Positions 9,412 through 18,768 of a DNA stretch of 64,000 nucleotides are shown piece after piece. Below the pieces are notes generated by a model. That model was not told the origin of the DNA, ran no database searches, and saw only the letters and a program-made list of their open reading frames with translations. The DNA lies in NCBI GenBank assembly GCA_965248975.1, contig CBDFKU010000005.1, positions 1 through 64,000 on the forward strand, in the 5' to 3' direction. Source of the DNA: CBDFKU01 sp965248975 (GTDB lineage Bacteria; Chloroflexota; Dehalococcoidia; Lucifugimonadales; JAGWBF01). Position 1 is the first letter of the stretch. Each line of letters begins with the position of its first letter. Made by a program: the position numbers and the translations under genes.

Positions 9412-10257
9412 ATGGAAGTGACCCCTCCTACCGATTTCCGCAAACTGTTCGCCGATATGGTGGCGCAGGCAGACGAGGACGTCGACCTGCTGAGGGCCGC
9501 CCTTTACATCTCTGGGGTAGAGTACCCCGACCTGGACGTCGAGGCCTACTCCCGAGTTGTTGACGACCTGGCCGAAGAAGCCGGCCGACGCATCGACGCC
9601 GCCGCGGACCGGAAGGGAACCATTGAGCGCCTAAGCGAGTTCCTCTTCGTGGATCTTGGATTCCAGGGCAACGAGGAGGACTACTACGACCCCAAGAACA
9701 GCCTTCTCAACGATGTGTTGGACAGGAGGAAGGGGATCCCGATAACGCTGTCCCTGGTGTATATCGGAGTCGCCGGGAGGCTGGGGATGGTGTTCGAGGG
9801 CATCGGTCTGCCTGGCCACTTCGTCATCAGGACCGGCCCTCCCGCAGAAGAGCTCTACGTAGACCCCTTCAACGGGGGCAAGATTATGTCAAGGGCCGAC
9901 TGCGTCCGCACGGTAAGCGAGATGTTTAACGGGCGGGTCGAGTTCCAGGAGGAGCACCTGCGCGCTTACACCAAGAAGGAGCTGCTGCTCCGCATCCTCA
10001 CCAACCTGAAGCACAATCACACCAGGCTGGAGGACTACCCTCGTGCCATCTCCAGCGCGGACCTGATCGCAGCGATCGAGCCATCTCTGGGAAGCAACCT
10101 GAGGGACCGCGGCGCCCTCCATTACGCGGCCAAACAGTACCGGCTAGCCATAAGGGACCTGGAAGCCTATCTGGAGGCCGACCCCCAAGCCCAAGACGCC
10201 GATCAGGTAAGGGAACGCATCCAGGCCATCTGGAAAACCCTCGCGACTCTGAACTAG
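9412..10257 (+). CDS. SirB1-like transglutaminase-fold protein with TPR tail
   Basis: A 281-residue protein. Residues 1-70 are helical and acidic. The central part has the SirB1/transglutaminase-like core: NSLLNDVLDRRKGIPITLSL, then GLPGHFVIR and YVDPFNGGK. The C-terminal segment (IEPSLGSNLRDRGALHYAAKQYRLAIRDLEAYLEADP, quoted only as landmarks around residues 220-260) is TPR-like. Family members are widespread and poorly characterised; a protease or protein-interaction role has been proposed. The ATG follows GAAAGG. Confidence 0.8.
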   Translation: MEVTPPTDFRKLFADMVAQADEDVDLLRAALYISGVEYPDLDVEAYSRVVDDLAEEAGRRIDAAADRKGTIERLSEFLFVDLGFQGNEEDYYDPKNSLLNDVLDRRKGIPITLSLVYIGVAGRLGMVFEGIGLPGHFVIRTGPPAEELYVDPFNGGKIMSRADCVRTVSEMFNGRVEFQEEHLRAYTKKELLLRILTNLKHNHTRLEDYPRAISSADLIAAIEPSLGSNLRDRGALHYAAKQYRLAIRDLEAYLEADPQAQDADQVRERIQAIWKTLATLN

Positions 10258-10279
10258 GCTGTGGTTAGGTAGAGCGGCG

Positions 10280-10696
10280 CTAAGTACCCGCCCAGCCGGC
10301 CTCCGAGATGTCGATGATCACCCCGTCGGGGCCGCCGTACTTCACCTCGACGTTGGCGTGGCGACGACGCTCCAACCCCACTCCCAGGGCCTTGTTGATC
10401 CCCTCCCTGGTTTTGTTGCCGTGGGCTTCCAGCTTCGATGCCGTCTCCTCCAGGTCGTCCACTTGGAAGCCGATGTGGTGGAGGCCGCTGTAGCCCATAC
10501 CGTACTCCGAACCGGCGACATCGTCGTTCTTGAAATTGAGGATAGCCATGTTGATGTTGCCGTCGCTAAGGTAGTACCCAGAGGCGTTGGGGTTGTCCAG
10601 CTTGGCGATCTCCTCCAGACCCATCACGTCGATGTAGAAGCGGGCCGTCGCGTCGGCGTCCTGGGTCGCTATAGCGATGTGCTTTATCTTGGCCAT
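10280..10696 (-). CDS. VOC-family protein, methylmalonyl-CoA epimerase-like
   Basis: A 138-residue protein of the vicinal oxygen chelate superfamily with two beta-alpha-beta modules. IKHIAIATQDADATARFY begins the first and LHHIGFQVDDLEET the second, giving the metal-binding histidines; the last glutamate position is near VIIDISE. It most resembles small glyoxalase or methylmalonyl-CoA epimerase proteins. The epimerase assignment is tentative because no mutase gene is nearby. Confidence 0.8.
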   Translation of the reverse strand: MAKIKHIAIATQDADATARFYIDVMGLEEIAKLDNPNASGYYLSDGNINMAILNFKNDDVAGSEYGMGYSGLHHIGFQVDDLEETASKLEAHGNKTREGINKALGVGLERRRHANVEVKYGGPDGVIIDISEAGWAGT

Positions 10697-10854
10697 CTCA
10701 TGATCCTCCTGTTAATTAGTTGGTACTCGACCATCGAGCCTTGATTGGGCTTCCCTTTGCGGCGGCGGTCTACCGACTGTTGACTTGGCACCGCCGCGGG
10801 CCTAAAGTCTTCATACACTATCCCGCTACCTCACCAGCTCAAGGAGGCCCACCC

Positions 10855-11217
10855 ATGACCTCACCACGGGTTATCAAGCACAGTAGCGTTGTCCAGGACG
10901 AGAGTGCGCCCGGCGTCACCTCCGCCAGGATGGTGACGGAAGCGGTCGGGGCCATCCACATCTCCAGCGGCATCACCACCTTCGCTCCGGGCGTCTCCAA
11001 CGGCACCCACTTCCACAACGCCGAGGAGTCGGTCATCGTCGTGGAGGGGGAGGGAATCCTGGTACTCAACGGGGAGCAGCACCACCTCAAGCCCTACGAC
11101 GCCGCCTTCGTTACCCCGGGGACCCACCACAGTTTCATCAACACCGGCGACGTCCCCTTCAGGATCTCCTGGGCATACGCCACCGTCAACGTCTCCCGCA
11201 CCTTCGTCGAAGGCTGA
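10855..11217 (+). CDS. Cupin-domain protein
   Basis: A 120-residue single-domain cupin. The first motif is GTHFHNAEESVIVVEGEG and the second is PGTHHSFINTGD, together supplying the His, Glu and His ligands for a metal. The ATG at 10855 is chosen because AAGGAGG lies 7 bases upstream; the frame is open further back without an obvious site. Such small cupins are dioxygenases, isomerases or sensors, and the substrate is unknown. Confidence 0.85.
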   Translation: MTSPRVIKHSSVVQDESAPGVTSARMVTEAVGAIHISSGITTFAPGVSNGTHFHNAEESVIVVEGEGILVLNGEQHHLKPYDAAFVTPGTHHSFINTGDVPFRISWAYATVNVSRTFVEG

Positions 11218-11224
11218 AGAGGCC

Positions 11225-12469
11225 TCAGGCCTCGTAACGTTTGAACACCAGGCAGGCGTTCTGGCCGCCGAAGCCGAAGGCGTTGGAAAGCACCACCCGG
11301 ACGTCTGCCTTGCGGGCCTCGTTGGGGACGTAATCCAGGTCGCACTTGGGGTCGGGGAACTCGTAGTTGATGGTGGGATGGATCACGCCGTCGGTGATGG
11401 ACCTGACGCAGGGAACGGCTTCCAGCGAGCCCGCCGCTCCCAGAGAGTGTCCTACCATCGACTTGGTGGAGCTCACCGGCACCTTGTAGGCGCGCTCTCC
11501 GAACAACCCCTTGATGGCCTGGCTCTCGACGGCGTCGTTCAGGGGTGTAGAGGTGCCGTGGGCGTTGATATAGTCGACATCCTCCAGGCCGACGCGGGCG
11601 TCCTCCAGCGCGGCCCGCATGGCCACTATGGTGCTCTCCCCCGACTCATCGGGATGGACCTGGTGGTAGGCGTCGCTGGAGCAGCCGAAGCCCGCAACCT
11701 CACACAGGATGTCGGCGTCACGCTTGAGGGCGTGGTCCAGGTCCTCCAGCACCAGGATCACCGAGCCCTCGGCCGGAACGAATCCGTCTCGCTGGGCGTC
11801 GAAGGGCCTGCTGGCCTTCTCCGGCTCCTCGTTCCTGGTGCTGAGGGCCTTCATCACTGCGAATCCGCCCAGACCCATCTGGCTTATGCCGGCCTCGGCA
11901 CCGCCGGTGAGCATCACGTCGGCGCTGCCGCGACGAATTACCTCCAAGGCCTCTCCCATGGCCTGGTTGGATGCGGCGCAGGCGGTGGTAACGGTGGAGT
12001 TGTATCCCCGGGCCCCGAGGAGGCGGCTGACGTTGGCTGCCGCCATGTTGGGCAGGATCATGGGGAAGAAGAAGGGGGACATTCGCATGCCTCCCTTCTC
12101 CACCAACGTGCGGCACCCTTCTTCGATGGTCGGGAAGCCGCCGTTGCCGTTGCCCAGCAGGACGCCCACACGGTTGGCGTCCTGACTTCCCACATCCAGA
12201 CGGGCGTTTTCGACGGCCATGAGGGCGGCGGCGACGGCTAGCTGGGAGAATCGCGCCATGCGGCGAGCCTCTTTGCCGCTGACGAACTGGGCCGGATCGA
12301 AGCCCTTCACTTCGCCTGCGATGCGGCAGGAGAAATCGGTGGGATCGCAGAGGGTCATCGGGCCGGCCCCGGACTTGCCCGCCACCAGGTTCCGCCAGAA
12401 CTCCGCAGCGTTCAGCCCGAGGGGTGTGACGGCGCCCATACCGGTGATTACCGCTCTTCGTCTACTCAT
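11225..12469 (-). CDS. fabF: 3-oxoacyl-ACP synthase II (beta-ketoacyl-ACP synthase)
   Basis: A 414-residue KAS II enzyme that elongates acyl chains in fatty acid synthesis by condensing malonyl-ACP with acyl-ACP. The catalytic Cys sits in TTACAASNQA; the two His are in NAHGTSTPLND and KSMVGHSLGAAG. The start MSRRRAVITGMGAVTPLG is preceded by AAGGAT; an upstream in-frame GTG adds 8 residues but lacks support. No acpP or fabG neighbour lies in the window, and it could instead serve a secondary pathway. Confidence 0.92.
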   Translation of the reverse strand: MSRRRAVITGMGAVTPLGLNAAEFWRNLVAGKSGAGPMTLCDPTDFSCRIAGEVKGFDPAQFVSGKEARRMARFSQLAVAAALMAVENARLDVGSQDANRVGVLLGNGNGGFPTIEEGCRTLVEKGGMRMSPFFFPMILPNMAAANVSRLLGARGYNSTVTTACAASNQAMGEALEVIRRGSADVMLTGGAEAGISQMGLGGFAVMKALSTRNEEPEKASRPFDAQRDGFVPAEGSVILVLEDLDHALKRDADILCEVAGFGCSSDAYHQVHPDESGESTIVAMRAALEDARVGLEDVDYINAHGTSTPLNDAVESQAIKGLFGERAYKVPVSSTKSMVGHSLGAAGSLEAVPCVRSITDGVIHPTINYEFPDPKCDLDYVPNEARKADVRVVLSNAFGFGGQNACLVFKRYEA

Positions 12470-12508
12470 GGATCCTTGTATCCATTCTACCACGCAGTCC
12501 GCCGGCCC

Positions 12509-13876
12509 TTAGCAGGACGACCCGGACGATTGGACCGGTAGCTGGGGGTACAGCTCCGGCTCGATCCCCAGAATGGTCTCCCGGGCCTCTGCTGCCACGA
12601 AGAGGGAACCTGTCGCCAGCACCATGTCGCCATCCCCTGCCTCTTCCAGCGCTCGGGCCATCGCCCGGTCTACCCCTTCGACGAGTACGGTCTCCACACC
12701 GTGCCCGCGAAAAGCATCGGCCAGAGCTTCTACAGGCGCTGCCCTCGGATGCCTGGACCGGGTGGCGATCACCAGCTGGCCCAGGTCCTTTAGCTCACCA
12801 ACGATTCCCTGCAGGTTCTTATCCTGGGACACGCCCACTACCAGGATCACGCGACGCCGCCCGAAGTAGGCCGGGACGGAATCCCGCAGCTTCGCCGCCG
12901 AGTACGGATTGTGGGCGCCGTCACAGACCACCAGGGGAGACCTGCTGAGTACCTCTAAACGGCAGGGCCAGCGCACCGAGGCCATTCCCTGCTGGATGGC
13001 CCCGTCGGATATGGCAAAGCTTTGCCCGATGAGCACCTCCAGCGCCCCGACGGCCACGGCCACGTTCTCCTGCTGCCAGTCTCCCAACAGCGGCGTCCGC
13101 AGATCGTAGCTACCCAGCCTGCCACCCACTACCACCTGCTGGCCGTTCAGGTCCTTGGGGCCACCCCGCCACGTCAGGTCCTTTCCGGCAACGATCAACT
13201 CGGCGCCCTTATCCCGGGAAACTCCCACCAGAACCTCCATGGCCTCCGGAACCTGAGGAGCGGTTACTACGGGAACGCCGGACTTTATGATCCCGGCCTT
13301 CTCGCCGGCGATGCTCTCGATGGTGTCCCCCAGGACGGAGGTGTGGTCCAGGCTGATGGAGGTGATGGCGCAGACCCGAGGGCTCGACAGGTTGGTGGTG
13401 TCCAATCGACCGCCGAGGCCTACCTCCAGCACCTGGAAGTCGGCGCGCCGGCGGAAGTGGCAGAAGGCCATGGCGGTGAGGGCCTCAAACATGGTCACCT
13501 CGCCGTGGTCGCCGTTAGAGCTGACCCACTGAAGATCGGGCCATATCTCTTCTACTAACTCGGAGAACTCTTCTTCGCTCACAGGATCGCCGTCCAGACT
13601 GATCCGCTCGCGGAAAGTGTGCATGTGGGGAGAGGTGAACAGCCCGGTGCGGTAGCCAGCCGCCCTAAGAACGGCGGCGCACATGGCGGCGGTGCTGCCC
13701 TTGCCTTTGGTGCCGGCTATATGGACTGTAGGAACGCCCAGATAGGGGTTTCCCAACCTGGCGAGGAGCGTCTCCATCCTGCGAAGGTCGTAGCGGACCC
13801 TCTCCCTGGTGGCCGAAACGATCCGCTCATGGTCCACGAGCCCCAACAGCTTCTGAAGTGCGCTCTGGTAGTCCAT
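12509..13876 (-). CDS. folC: Bifunctional folylpolyglutamate/dihydrofolate synthase
   Basis: A Mur-ligase-family enzyme of about 455 residues that adds glutamate to dihydropteroate and to folates. The ATP-binding P-loop GTKGKGSTAA, the FTSPHMHTFRERI segment, and the C-terminal DGAHNPYSA motif are diagnostic. The ATG at 13876 (MDYQSALQKLLGL) is preferred; an in-frame GTG at 13900 directly abuts the stop of the upstream epimerase gene. The close spacing suggests co-transcription with that gene. Confidence 0.92.
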   Translation of the reverse strand: MDYQSALQKLLGLVDHERIVSATRERVRYDLRRMETLLARLGNPYLGVPTVHIAGTKGKGSTAAMCAAVLRAAGYRTGLFTSPHMHTFRERISLDGDPVSEEEFSELVEEIWPDLQWVSSNGDHGEVTMFEALTAMAFCHFRRRADFQVLEVGLGGRLDTTNLSSPRVCAITSISLDHTSVLGDTIESIAGEKAGIIKSGVPVVTAPQVPEAMEVLVGVSRDKGAELIVAGKDLTWRGGPKDLNGQQVVVGGRLGSYDLRTPLLGDWQQENVAVAVGALEVLIGQSFAISDGAIQQGMASVRWPCRLEVLSRSPLVVCDGAHNPYSAAKLRDSVPAYFGRRRVILVVGVSQDKNLQGIVGELKDLGQLVIATRSRHPRAAPVEALADAFRGHGVETVLVEGVDRAMARALEEAGDGDMVLATGSLFVAAEARETILGIEPELYPQLPVQSSGSSC

Positions 13877-13900
13877 GGCCTGCCCGCACACCGTCCCCAC

Positions 13901-14848
13901 TCAGTGGTCCCGAATATGCCCGGGCATGGATCCCATGAGTATTCTCAGGCCGTCCAGGAGACCAACTCTCCTGGCGTAGGAGATGTTTCCTCGAAGGGGC
14001 TTTGGCGAGAACCCGAAGGTCTCTTCAACGGCGTTGGGCTCGGCGATGTTGTCCAGGTAGATCATACGAAGCTGCTCCGTGGTCGCCGGAGGTCTGGGCA
14101 GAAGGACCTCCATGAGCCCCACGATCCTCCGGACCAAAGGCACAGGCAGGTGCAGCTTGAGACGCCTCACACCCAAGGTCTCGGCGACCGTGTCTACCAT
14201 GTCGTTGTATGACATCTGGTCCGGCCCACCGATCTCCACCACCCTGTTCCCGGGCTCTTTTCCGGCTACAGTTTCCGCCACGCACCGGGCGACATCCTCC
14301 ACGGCGATGGGCTGCATCACGTTCTTCCCGAAGCCGATCACCGGCGCTATTGGGAAGGCCCTCACAAGCCCCGCCAACGAGTTTATGAACTCGTCGCCTT
14401 CCCCGAACAGGATAGATGGCCTCAAGATGGTATAGGGGAGGCCGCTGTCTATGACGGCCTGCTCCCCCAGCCACTTGCTATGAAGGTACGGGTACTTGGG
14501 ATCGTCCGTGGCCCCGATGGCGCTGACCTGAACGAAGTGACCGGTGCCCGCCGCCTTGGCAGCCACCACCACGTTCCTGGTGCCGTCTACGTTCACCGTC
14601 TGGAAGGTAGCTTTGCCCGACTCCCTGATCACCGCCACCAAGTGGACCACCGCGTCCACTCCATAGATTGCCGCCCTGAGGGCCACCGGGTCTTGGACGC
14701 TGCCGTAGTGGACGTCCACCCCCGGCTCCAGGAGCCTCTCCTTGCCCGGGCTGCGCACCAGGCATCGTACCTCTACGTCCCGCGAGAGTAGGGTCTTGAC
14801 CACCTTGCGCCCCACGAAACCGGTGGCGCCGGTAACGAAGACGACCAT
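13901..14848 (-). CDS. NAD(P)-binding epimerase/dehydratase-like protein
   Basis: A 315-residue extended SDR-like protein. The N-terminal VFVTGATGFVGRKVV is the Rossmann dinucleotide-binding motif. YLHSKWLGE replaces the catalytic YxxxK of true epimerases, leaving histidine and lysine, so catalysis is doubtful. It resembles the NDUFA9-like atypical SDR group associated with complex I or quinone pathways. It lies immediately upstream of folC on the same strand. Confidence 0.82.
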   Translation of the reverse strand: MVVFVTGATGFVGRKVVKTLLSRDVEVRCLVRSPGKERLLEPGVDVHYGSVQDPVALRAAIYGVDAVVHLVAVIRESGKATFQTVNVDGTRNVVVAAKAAGTGHFVQVSAIGATDDPKYPYLHSKWLGEQAVIDSGLPYTILRPSILFGEGDEFINSLAGLVRAFPIAPVIGFGKNVMQPIAVEDVARCVAETVAGKEPGNRVVEIGGPDQMSYNDMVDTVAETLGVRRLKLHLPVPLVRRIVGLMEVLLPRPPATTEQLRMIYLDNIAEPNAVEETFGFSPKPLRGNISYARRVGLLDGLRILMGSMPGHIRDH

Positions 14849-14950
14849 CGAGCACCGCCAGATTCCCCCGAGCTACGTAGCCGCAGCCTAACAGACGGGT
14901 TAGGAGGTGTCAACGACCGGACTTGGCGCGACTTCCTGCTCACGATCAGC

Positions 14951-16327
14951 CTAGACCAGGTGGTCCACCAAAGCCGCCGCGATGCCCAGGAAGAGCAGGA
15001 ACCCCACCACGTCGGTGATAGTGGTCACGATCACGGCCGAGCCCAGCGCGGGATCGACCCTGAACAGTCGCAGCAAAAGGGGAGTAGCGGCGCCGGCTAA
15101 TCCGGCGATCACCATGTTCCCGATCAGAGCGACTCCCAACACCAGGCCCAGGGTCGCGTTTCCCTTCCAGGCGTAGGCCACCAGGCCGATGGTCACGCCC
15201 AAAAACAGGCCGTGGATTACCCCCAGGCTAACTTCCCGGGCCAGGAGGGGGAAGGCTCGCCGCTCGGGGACGTCTCGAAGGGCCATCCCCCGGATCACCA
15301 AAGTAAGGGTCTGAGTACCACCGATGCCGCCCTGGCCCGCCACGACCGGAAGGAACACGGCCAGTGCCACCACCTTGGCGATGGTCGACTCGAAGAGGCT
15401 GATCGTAAACGCCGCCAGGACGGTCGTCCCCAGGTTAAGGAAAAGCCACGGCAGGCGACGCCGCACGGAGCTCTGGAAAGGGCCAAACAGTCTCTCGCCG
15501 GTGATGCCCGCCATCCTGTACATGTCCTCGGTAGCTTCTTCCTCCAGCACGTCGACCAGTTCCTCCACCCGGATGATCCCAACCAGCCGGCGTTCTCCAT
15601 CTACGACTGGGAGGTACTTGAGGTCGTATCTTCCCATGAGCAGGGCACATTCCTCCTGGTCGGTCCCATCCACCACGGATACCACCTCGGGGTTCATGAT
15701 GTCCCGCACTATGGCCGAAGGCCGGGCCAGGGCCAGACGGACCACGCTCAGCGAGCCCACCAGCTTCCGTTCGGCGTCCACCACCGGAACGGCGCCCATT
15801 TCCTCGGACGTGGAGCCCAGGATGCGGACCAGGTCCAGGGCTATAGCGGCCGAGGCGTCGTCCCGCACCGACACATACTCAGGGGTCATGATGCCGCCGG
15901 CGCTTTCGTCGGGGTACTCCAGCAGGGACGTTACATCCTGGGCTTCTTCCATCCCCTCCAGCGCTTCCTGGGACAGGTCCTCGGGAAGCTCTTTCAGCAG
16001 GTCGGCAACGACGTCGGGTCGGGCTTCATCGAGAATATCGGCCAGGGCCGGGGCCTCCATCTCCCCGAAGACCTCCACCGCCTCCTCCGGCTCCATCTGC
16101 TCCAGGATCCTGGCCGAATCTCCGGGGCCGAGAGCCGTCAGGAACCGCTGCTGGTCCTGCTCATCCATCTCCGCCAGCAGCTCCGACTGGTCCGCGGGAT
16201 GCAGCTCGTTGAACACTGCCAGCGCGGTGGCGAACTCCTGTTGCGCCAGGTGCTCACGCACCTGCCTCATTAGCTCTTGTGCACGCTCAATTGCGTCGGT
16301 GGGGCGGTCTTGTGGTTGTATCATCAC
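14951..16327 (-). CDS. mgtE: Magnesium transporter MgtE
   Basis: A 458-residue protein with the MgtE order. It has an acidic N-terminal superhelix (residues about 30-135), two CBS domains (about 140-265, starting IMTPEYVSVRDD and including IMNPEVVSVVDG), then a plug helix and about five membrane helices (from about 285). GQGGIGGTQTLTLVIRG is the conserved pore-region motif. It imports Mg2+ and is gated by cytoplasmic Mg2+ through the CBS domains. I could not identify an M-box riboswitch in the ~200 bases upstream. Confidence 0.93.
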   Translation of the reverse strand: MMIQPQDRPTDAIERAQELMRQVREHLAQQEFATALAVFNELHPADQSELLAEMDEQDQQRFLTALGPGDSARILEQMEPEEAVEVFGEMEAPALADILDEARPDVVADLLKELPEDLSQEALEGMEEAQDVTSLLEYPDESAGGIMTPEYVSVRDDASAAIALDLVRILGSTSEEMGAVPVVDAERKLVGSLSVVRLALARPSAIVRDIMNPEVVSVVDGTDQEECALLMGRYDLKYLPVVDGERRLVGIIRVEELVDVLEEEATEDMYRMAGITGERLFGPFQSSVRRRLPWLFLNLGTTVLAAFTISLFESTIAKVVALAVFLPVVAGQGGIGGTQTLTLVIRGMALRDVPERRAFPLLAREVSLGVIHGLFLGVTIGLVAYAWKGNATLGLVLGVALIGNMVIAGLAGAATPLLLRLFRVDPALGSAVIVTTITDVVGFLLFLGIAAALVDHLV

Positions 16328-16532
16328 TCACCAAGCCTGCTTGGGGTTCGTTCGCGGGACTTCCTGCTCGCCGGTGAAGAGGGCTGCCCTCCCTGGAGTG
16401 AGGATTCCCGCCCGTCATCAAGTAGGGAGAATTCCCGGGGAGACCTGACCAAACACCGAAGACCTGCGTCGGCATTCGGCTACCAGGACGTGGGCCGGAG
16501 AATAGGCCCTGGCAAGAGAAGGCGCCTCAACT

Positions 16533-16562
16533 AAAGGGGCTACTCCGTGCGGTAGCCCCTTT
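16533..16562 (-). terminator. Terminator downstream of the acs remnant
   Basis: AAAGGGGCTAC (16533-16543) pairs with GTAGCCCCTTT (16552-16562), a perfect 11-bp stem with an 8-base loop ending in a T run on the minus strand. It lies 22 bases beyond the end of the acs 3' remnant, as expected for the terminator of the ancestral acs transcript. Confidence 0.7.
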
Positions 16563-16584
16563 GCGCTTTAACGAATGGGTTGGG

Positions 16585-16900
16585 CTAGACGCCTTCCTCT
16601 TCACCATACTGGTCCTTCGTGGCTTCCACCACGGCGGGGTCGGCCAGGGTTGTGGTATCGTCTAAAGCTCTGCCTTTGGCGACGTCCCTCAGAAGACGTC
16701 TCATGATCTTGCCGCTGCGGGTCTTGGGCAGCTCGCCGGTGAAGAAAATGTCGTCGGGGCGGGCGATGGCGCCGATCTTGGTGGCCACGTGGGCCTTGAG
16801 CTCGCTGATCAGGGACTCCGATGGATCGACTTTCTCCTTCAAGGTAACGAAAGCTACCACCGCCTGGCCCATCACTTCGTGGCTCCCGTCACCAGGACGA
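16585..16900 (-). pseudogene. Detached 3' end of an acetyl-CoA synthetase gene
   Basis: The 96-residue frame at 16585-16875 matches the C-terminus of the complete acs product encoded at 18769-20727: AFVTLKEKVDPSESLISELK, LPKTRSGKIMRRLLRDVA and QYGEEEG are shared. Homology extends a few codons upstream of the frame's first start codon (SHEVMGQ against THDVKGQ) and then ends. At the DNA level a 47-bp block around 16807-16853 is identical to one near 19000. The catalytic core is missing, so it cannot be an active enzyme. The two copies flank the HflK-HflC-like gene as direct repeats. Confidence 0.85.
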
Positions 16901-16979
16901 TCATGCTCGCAGGCTAGCAGAAGGTCCCAGGGGTGTCAACGAAGCAATCTGTCCGCGGCCCCAAGCCATCAGCCTTTGG

Positions 16980-18752
16980 TCAGCCCCTGGCTATCTTGTA
17001 GGCCTTCAGGCTTTTCTGATATGAGGACAGCTCCGGCACCTGGTCCAAGGCCTGCACGATCAGGTCTATGGCTGTTGCCTCGCCCTCGGCCTCTATCTCG
17101 CCGGCCCGCTTCTGGGCTTCCGCCAGGATGATGGCCCTTTCTTTATCCGCCGCGGCCCTGATCTTAGCCTCCTCCTCAGCTCCCTCGGCACGCGACTGCT
17201 GGGAAATGCGTCTACGCTCCGCGCGCATGCGGGAGTAGATGCTTTCCTGGACCGCTTCGGGGAAGCTGACCCGCTTCAACCTCACGTCTACGACCTCAAC
17301 TCCATAGTTCCCCCCTCCTGGCCCCACCACATCGTTAGCGGCGGCAAGCACCCTATCCAATATCTCCTGGCGGGTGGCGGCGGGGACAACTACCCTCTCG
17401 CCCTCCGCCGTTTCCGCTATCCTGGCGCCGATTATCTCCTCCCGTGTCCTTATGGCTACTTCTTCCCTGAGGTTCGAGGCGACTATCCTCCCTATTCTCT
17501 CTTCGGCACTCTCCAGTGTTCTGGCCTCTCCAAAGAGTTTCCTCAAGTGCTCTTCGCCCGACACGATCCGATACAGTAAGTAGATATCTAAGACGAGGAA
17601 CTGCTTGTCTACGTCCGGGAGAACTGCTGGCGGCAGGTCCAGGAGGAGGAGCCTGTCGTCGAGGTCGGCCCCGGAATTGGGGGAGGGGAGCCCGGTTGCC
17701 GAGCTAATCTTGGGGAGAACCCTTTCGGCATCGATGTAGAGGGCTGGTGCACCCGAGCTAGTGGTTGCTGAGCCCGACAGCCCACTTGCGACGTAACCCG
17801 CATAAGGTAAGCTGGCCTTTGAGCTGGTTGCTCCCTCGCCAGCAGCCCTTATGAACTGACCGACGCCGGGAAGTATTCCCTCCATGGCCTCCAGGTAGAG
17901 CCCCCTGAAAGCCACGTCCTCCTCCTGGGCGTACTCGCGGAGGACCGACACGAATCGCTCTGCCTCCCCCTCAGCCTGGACAGCGCGCTCCTGTCTGAAG
18001 GCCTCGGCAGCCCGAAGGATCCTTTCTGCCTCACCACGGGTTCTGGGAATGATGTCTCCCTCGTAGGCCTGGGCCTGGTTTATGAGGGTCTCCTTGTCTT
18101 GCCTGGCACGGTCCACGTCGTCGTAGGCATCCCTGACCTGCTCCGGAGGCCTCACTTCCTGAAGCAACACTCCCAACACCTGGATGCCGGTACCGTAGCT
18201 ATCAAGTATCTGCTGGAGCAGCGCATGGGTATCAGCCTGCACCTCCGCTCTTTTGTCAAGCATCACGTGGTCCATGGGCCGCTGGCCAACCACCTGGCTT
18301 AGGGCCGCCTGCGCCGAATCCCTCAGCGTAAGTCCATCTGGGCATCCCTCAGGGTCGGCCACGTTGGATACGTAGGCCTCCAGGTCCCTTATGCGGTACT
18401 GGACTATGGTTCGGACGTCCACAATGTTCAGGTCTCCAGCTACCAACAGAGACTCCTGAGGCGCGGGTACGGAGCTGGAGCCAGAGGTACGAAAGCCGAG
18501 TTCCATGGCGCGGACTCGTGTAGTGAACGCTCCGGCACCCTGGCTGAGGTTGGGGTCACACAAGGGGAATGTCAACGAAGGTACCGTTGTCGCCGTTGGG
18601 GCGCCGGGTGCCGTGGAAGTTGGTGACGGCTGTGGCGGGGTCGCCGTAGGTGTCTCTCGCGAGGCGCCGTTGCAGGCCATGGTCATAAACACCAGCGCGG
18701 CAAATAATGACACGATGGTGGCTGCGCGGGACCACAGCGCTGATTGGGCCAT
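16980..18752 (-). CDS. HflK-HflC fusion, exported SPFH/band 7 protein
   Basis: A 590-residue protein with two successive SPFH/band 7 halves. The first (about residues 60-320) has an HflK-like core: VDVRTIVQYRIRD, QAQAYEGDIIPRTRGEAERI. The second (about 340-590) has an HflC-like core: LVLDIYLLYRIVSGEEHL, LREEVAIRTREEII, then the AEGEATAIDLIVQAL tail. HflK and HflC are normally separate proteins regulating the FtsH protease. The N-terminus (ATIVSLFAALVFMTMAC, then a T/P-rich linker) is a signal, possibly a lipoprotein. The ATG at 18752 is 16 bases after the acs stop, suggesting one operon; an in-frame GTG at 18788 would overlap acs. No ftsH is in view. Confidence 0.85.
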   Translation of the reverse strand: MAQSALWSRAATIVSLFAALVFMTMACNGASRETPTATPPQPSPTSTAPGAPTATTVPSLTFPLCDPNLSQGAGAFTTRVRAMELGFRTSGSSSVPAPQESLLVAGDLNIVDVRTIVQYRIRDLEAYVSNVADPEGCPDGLTLRDSAQAALSQVVGQRPMDHVMLDKRAEVQADTHALLQQILDSYGTGIQVLGVLLQEVRPPEQVRDAYDDVDRARQDKETLINQAQAYEGDIIPRTRGEAERILRAAEAFRQERAVQAEGEAERFVSVLREYAQEEDVAFRGLYLEAMEGILPGVGQFIRAAGEGATSSKASLPYAGYVASGLSGSATTSSGAPALYIDAERVLPKISSATGLPSPNSGADLDDRLLLLDLPPAVLPDVDKQFLVLDIYLLYRIVSGEEHLRKLFGEARTLESAEERIGRIVASNLREEVAIRTREEIIGARIAETAEGERVVVPAATRQEILDRVLAAANDVVGPGGGNYGVEVVDVRLKRVSFPEAVQESIYSRMRAERRRISQQSRAEGAEEEAKIRAAADKERAIILAEAQKRAGEIEAEGEATAIDLIVQALDQVPELSSYQKSLKAYKIARG

Positions 18753-18768
18753 GCAGGCATCCTGGAGC

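Noticed and set aside
13022..13558. Long plus-strand frame opposite folC, and similar long frames opposite acsA, cobQ, mgtE, fabF and uvrC
   Set aside because: These are mirror frames common in GC-rich coding DNA; they lack ribosome binding sites and protein-like composition, while the opposite strand encodes recognised enzymes.
16328..16532. Possible M-box or other Mg2+-sensing leader upstream of mgtE
   Set aside because: About 200 bases lie upstream of mgtE, but I could not match the conserved M-box blocks, so no riboswitch is called.
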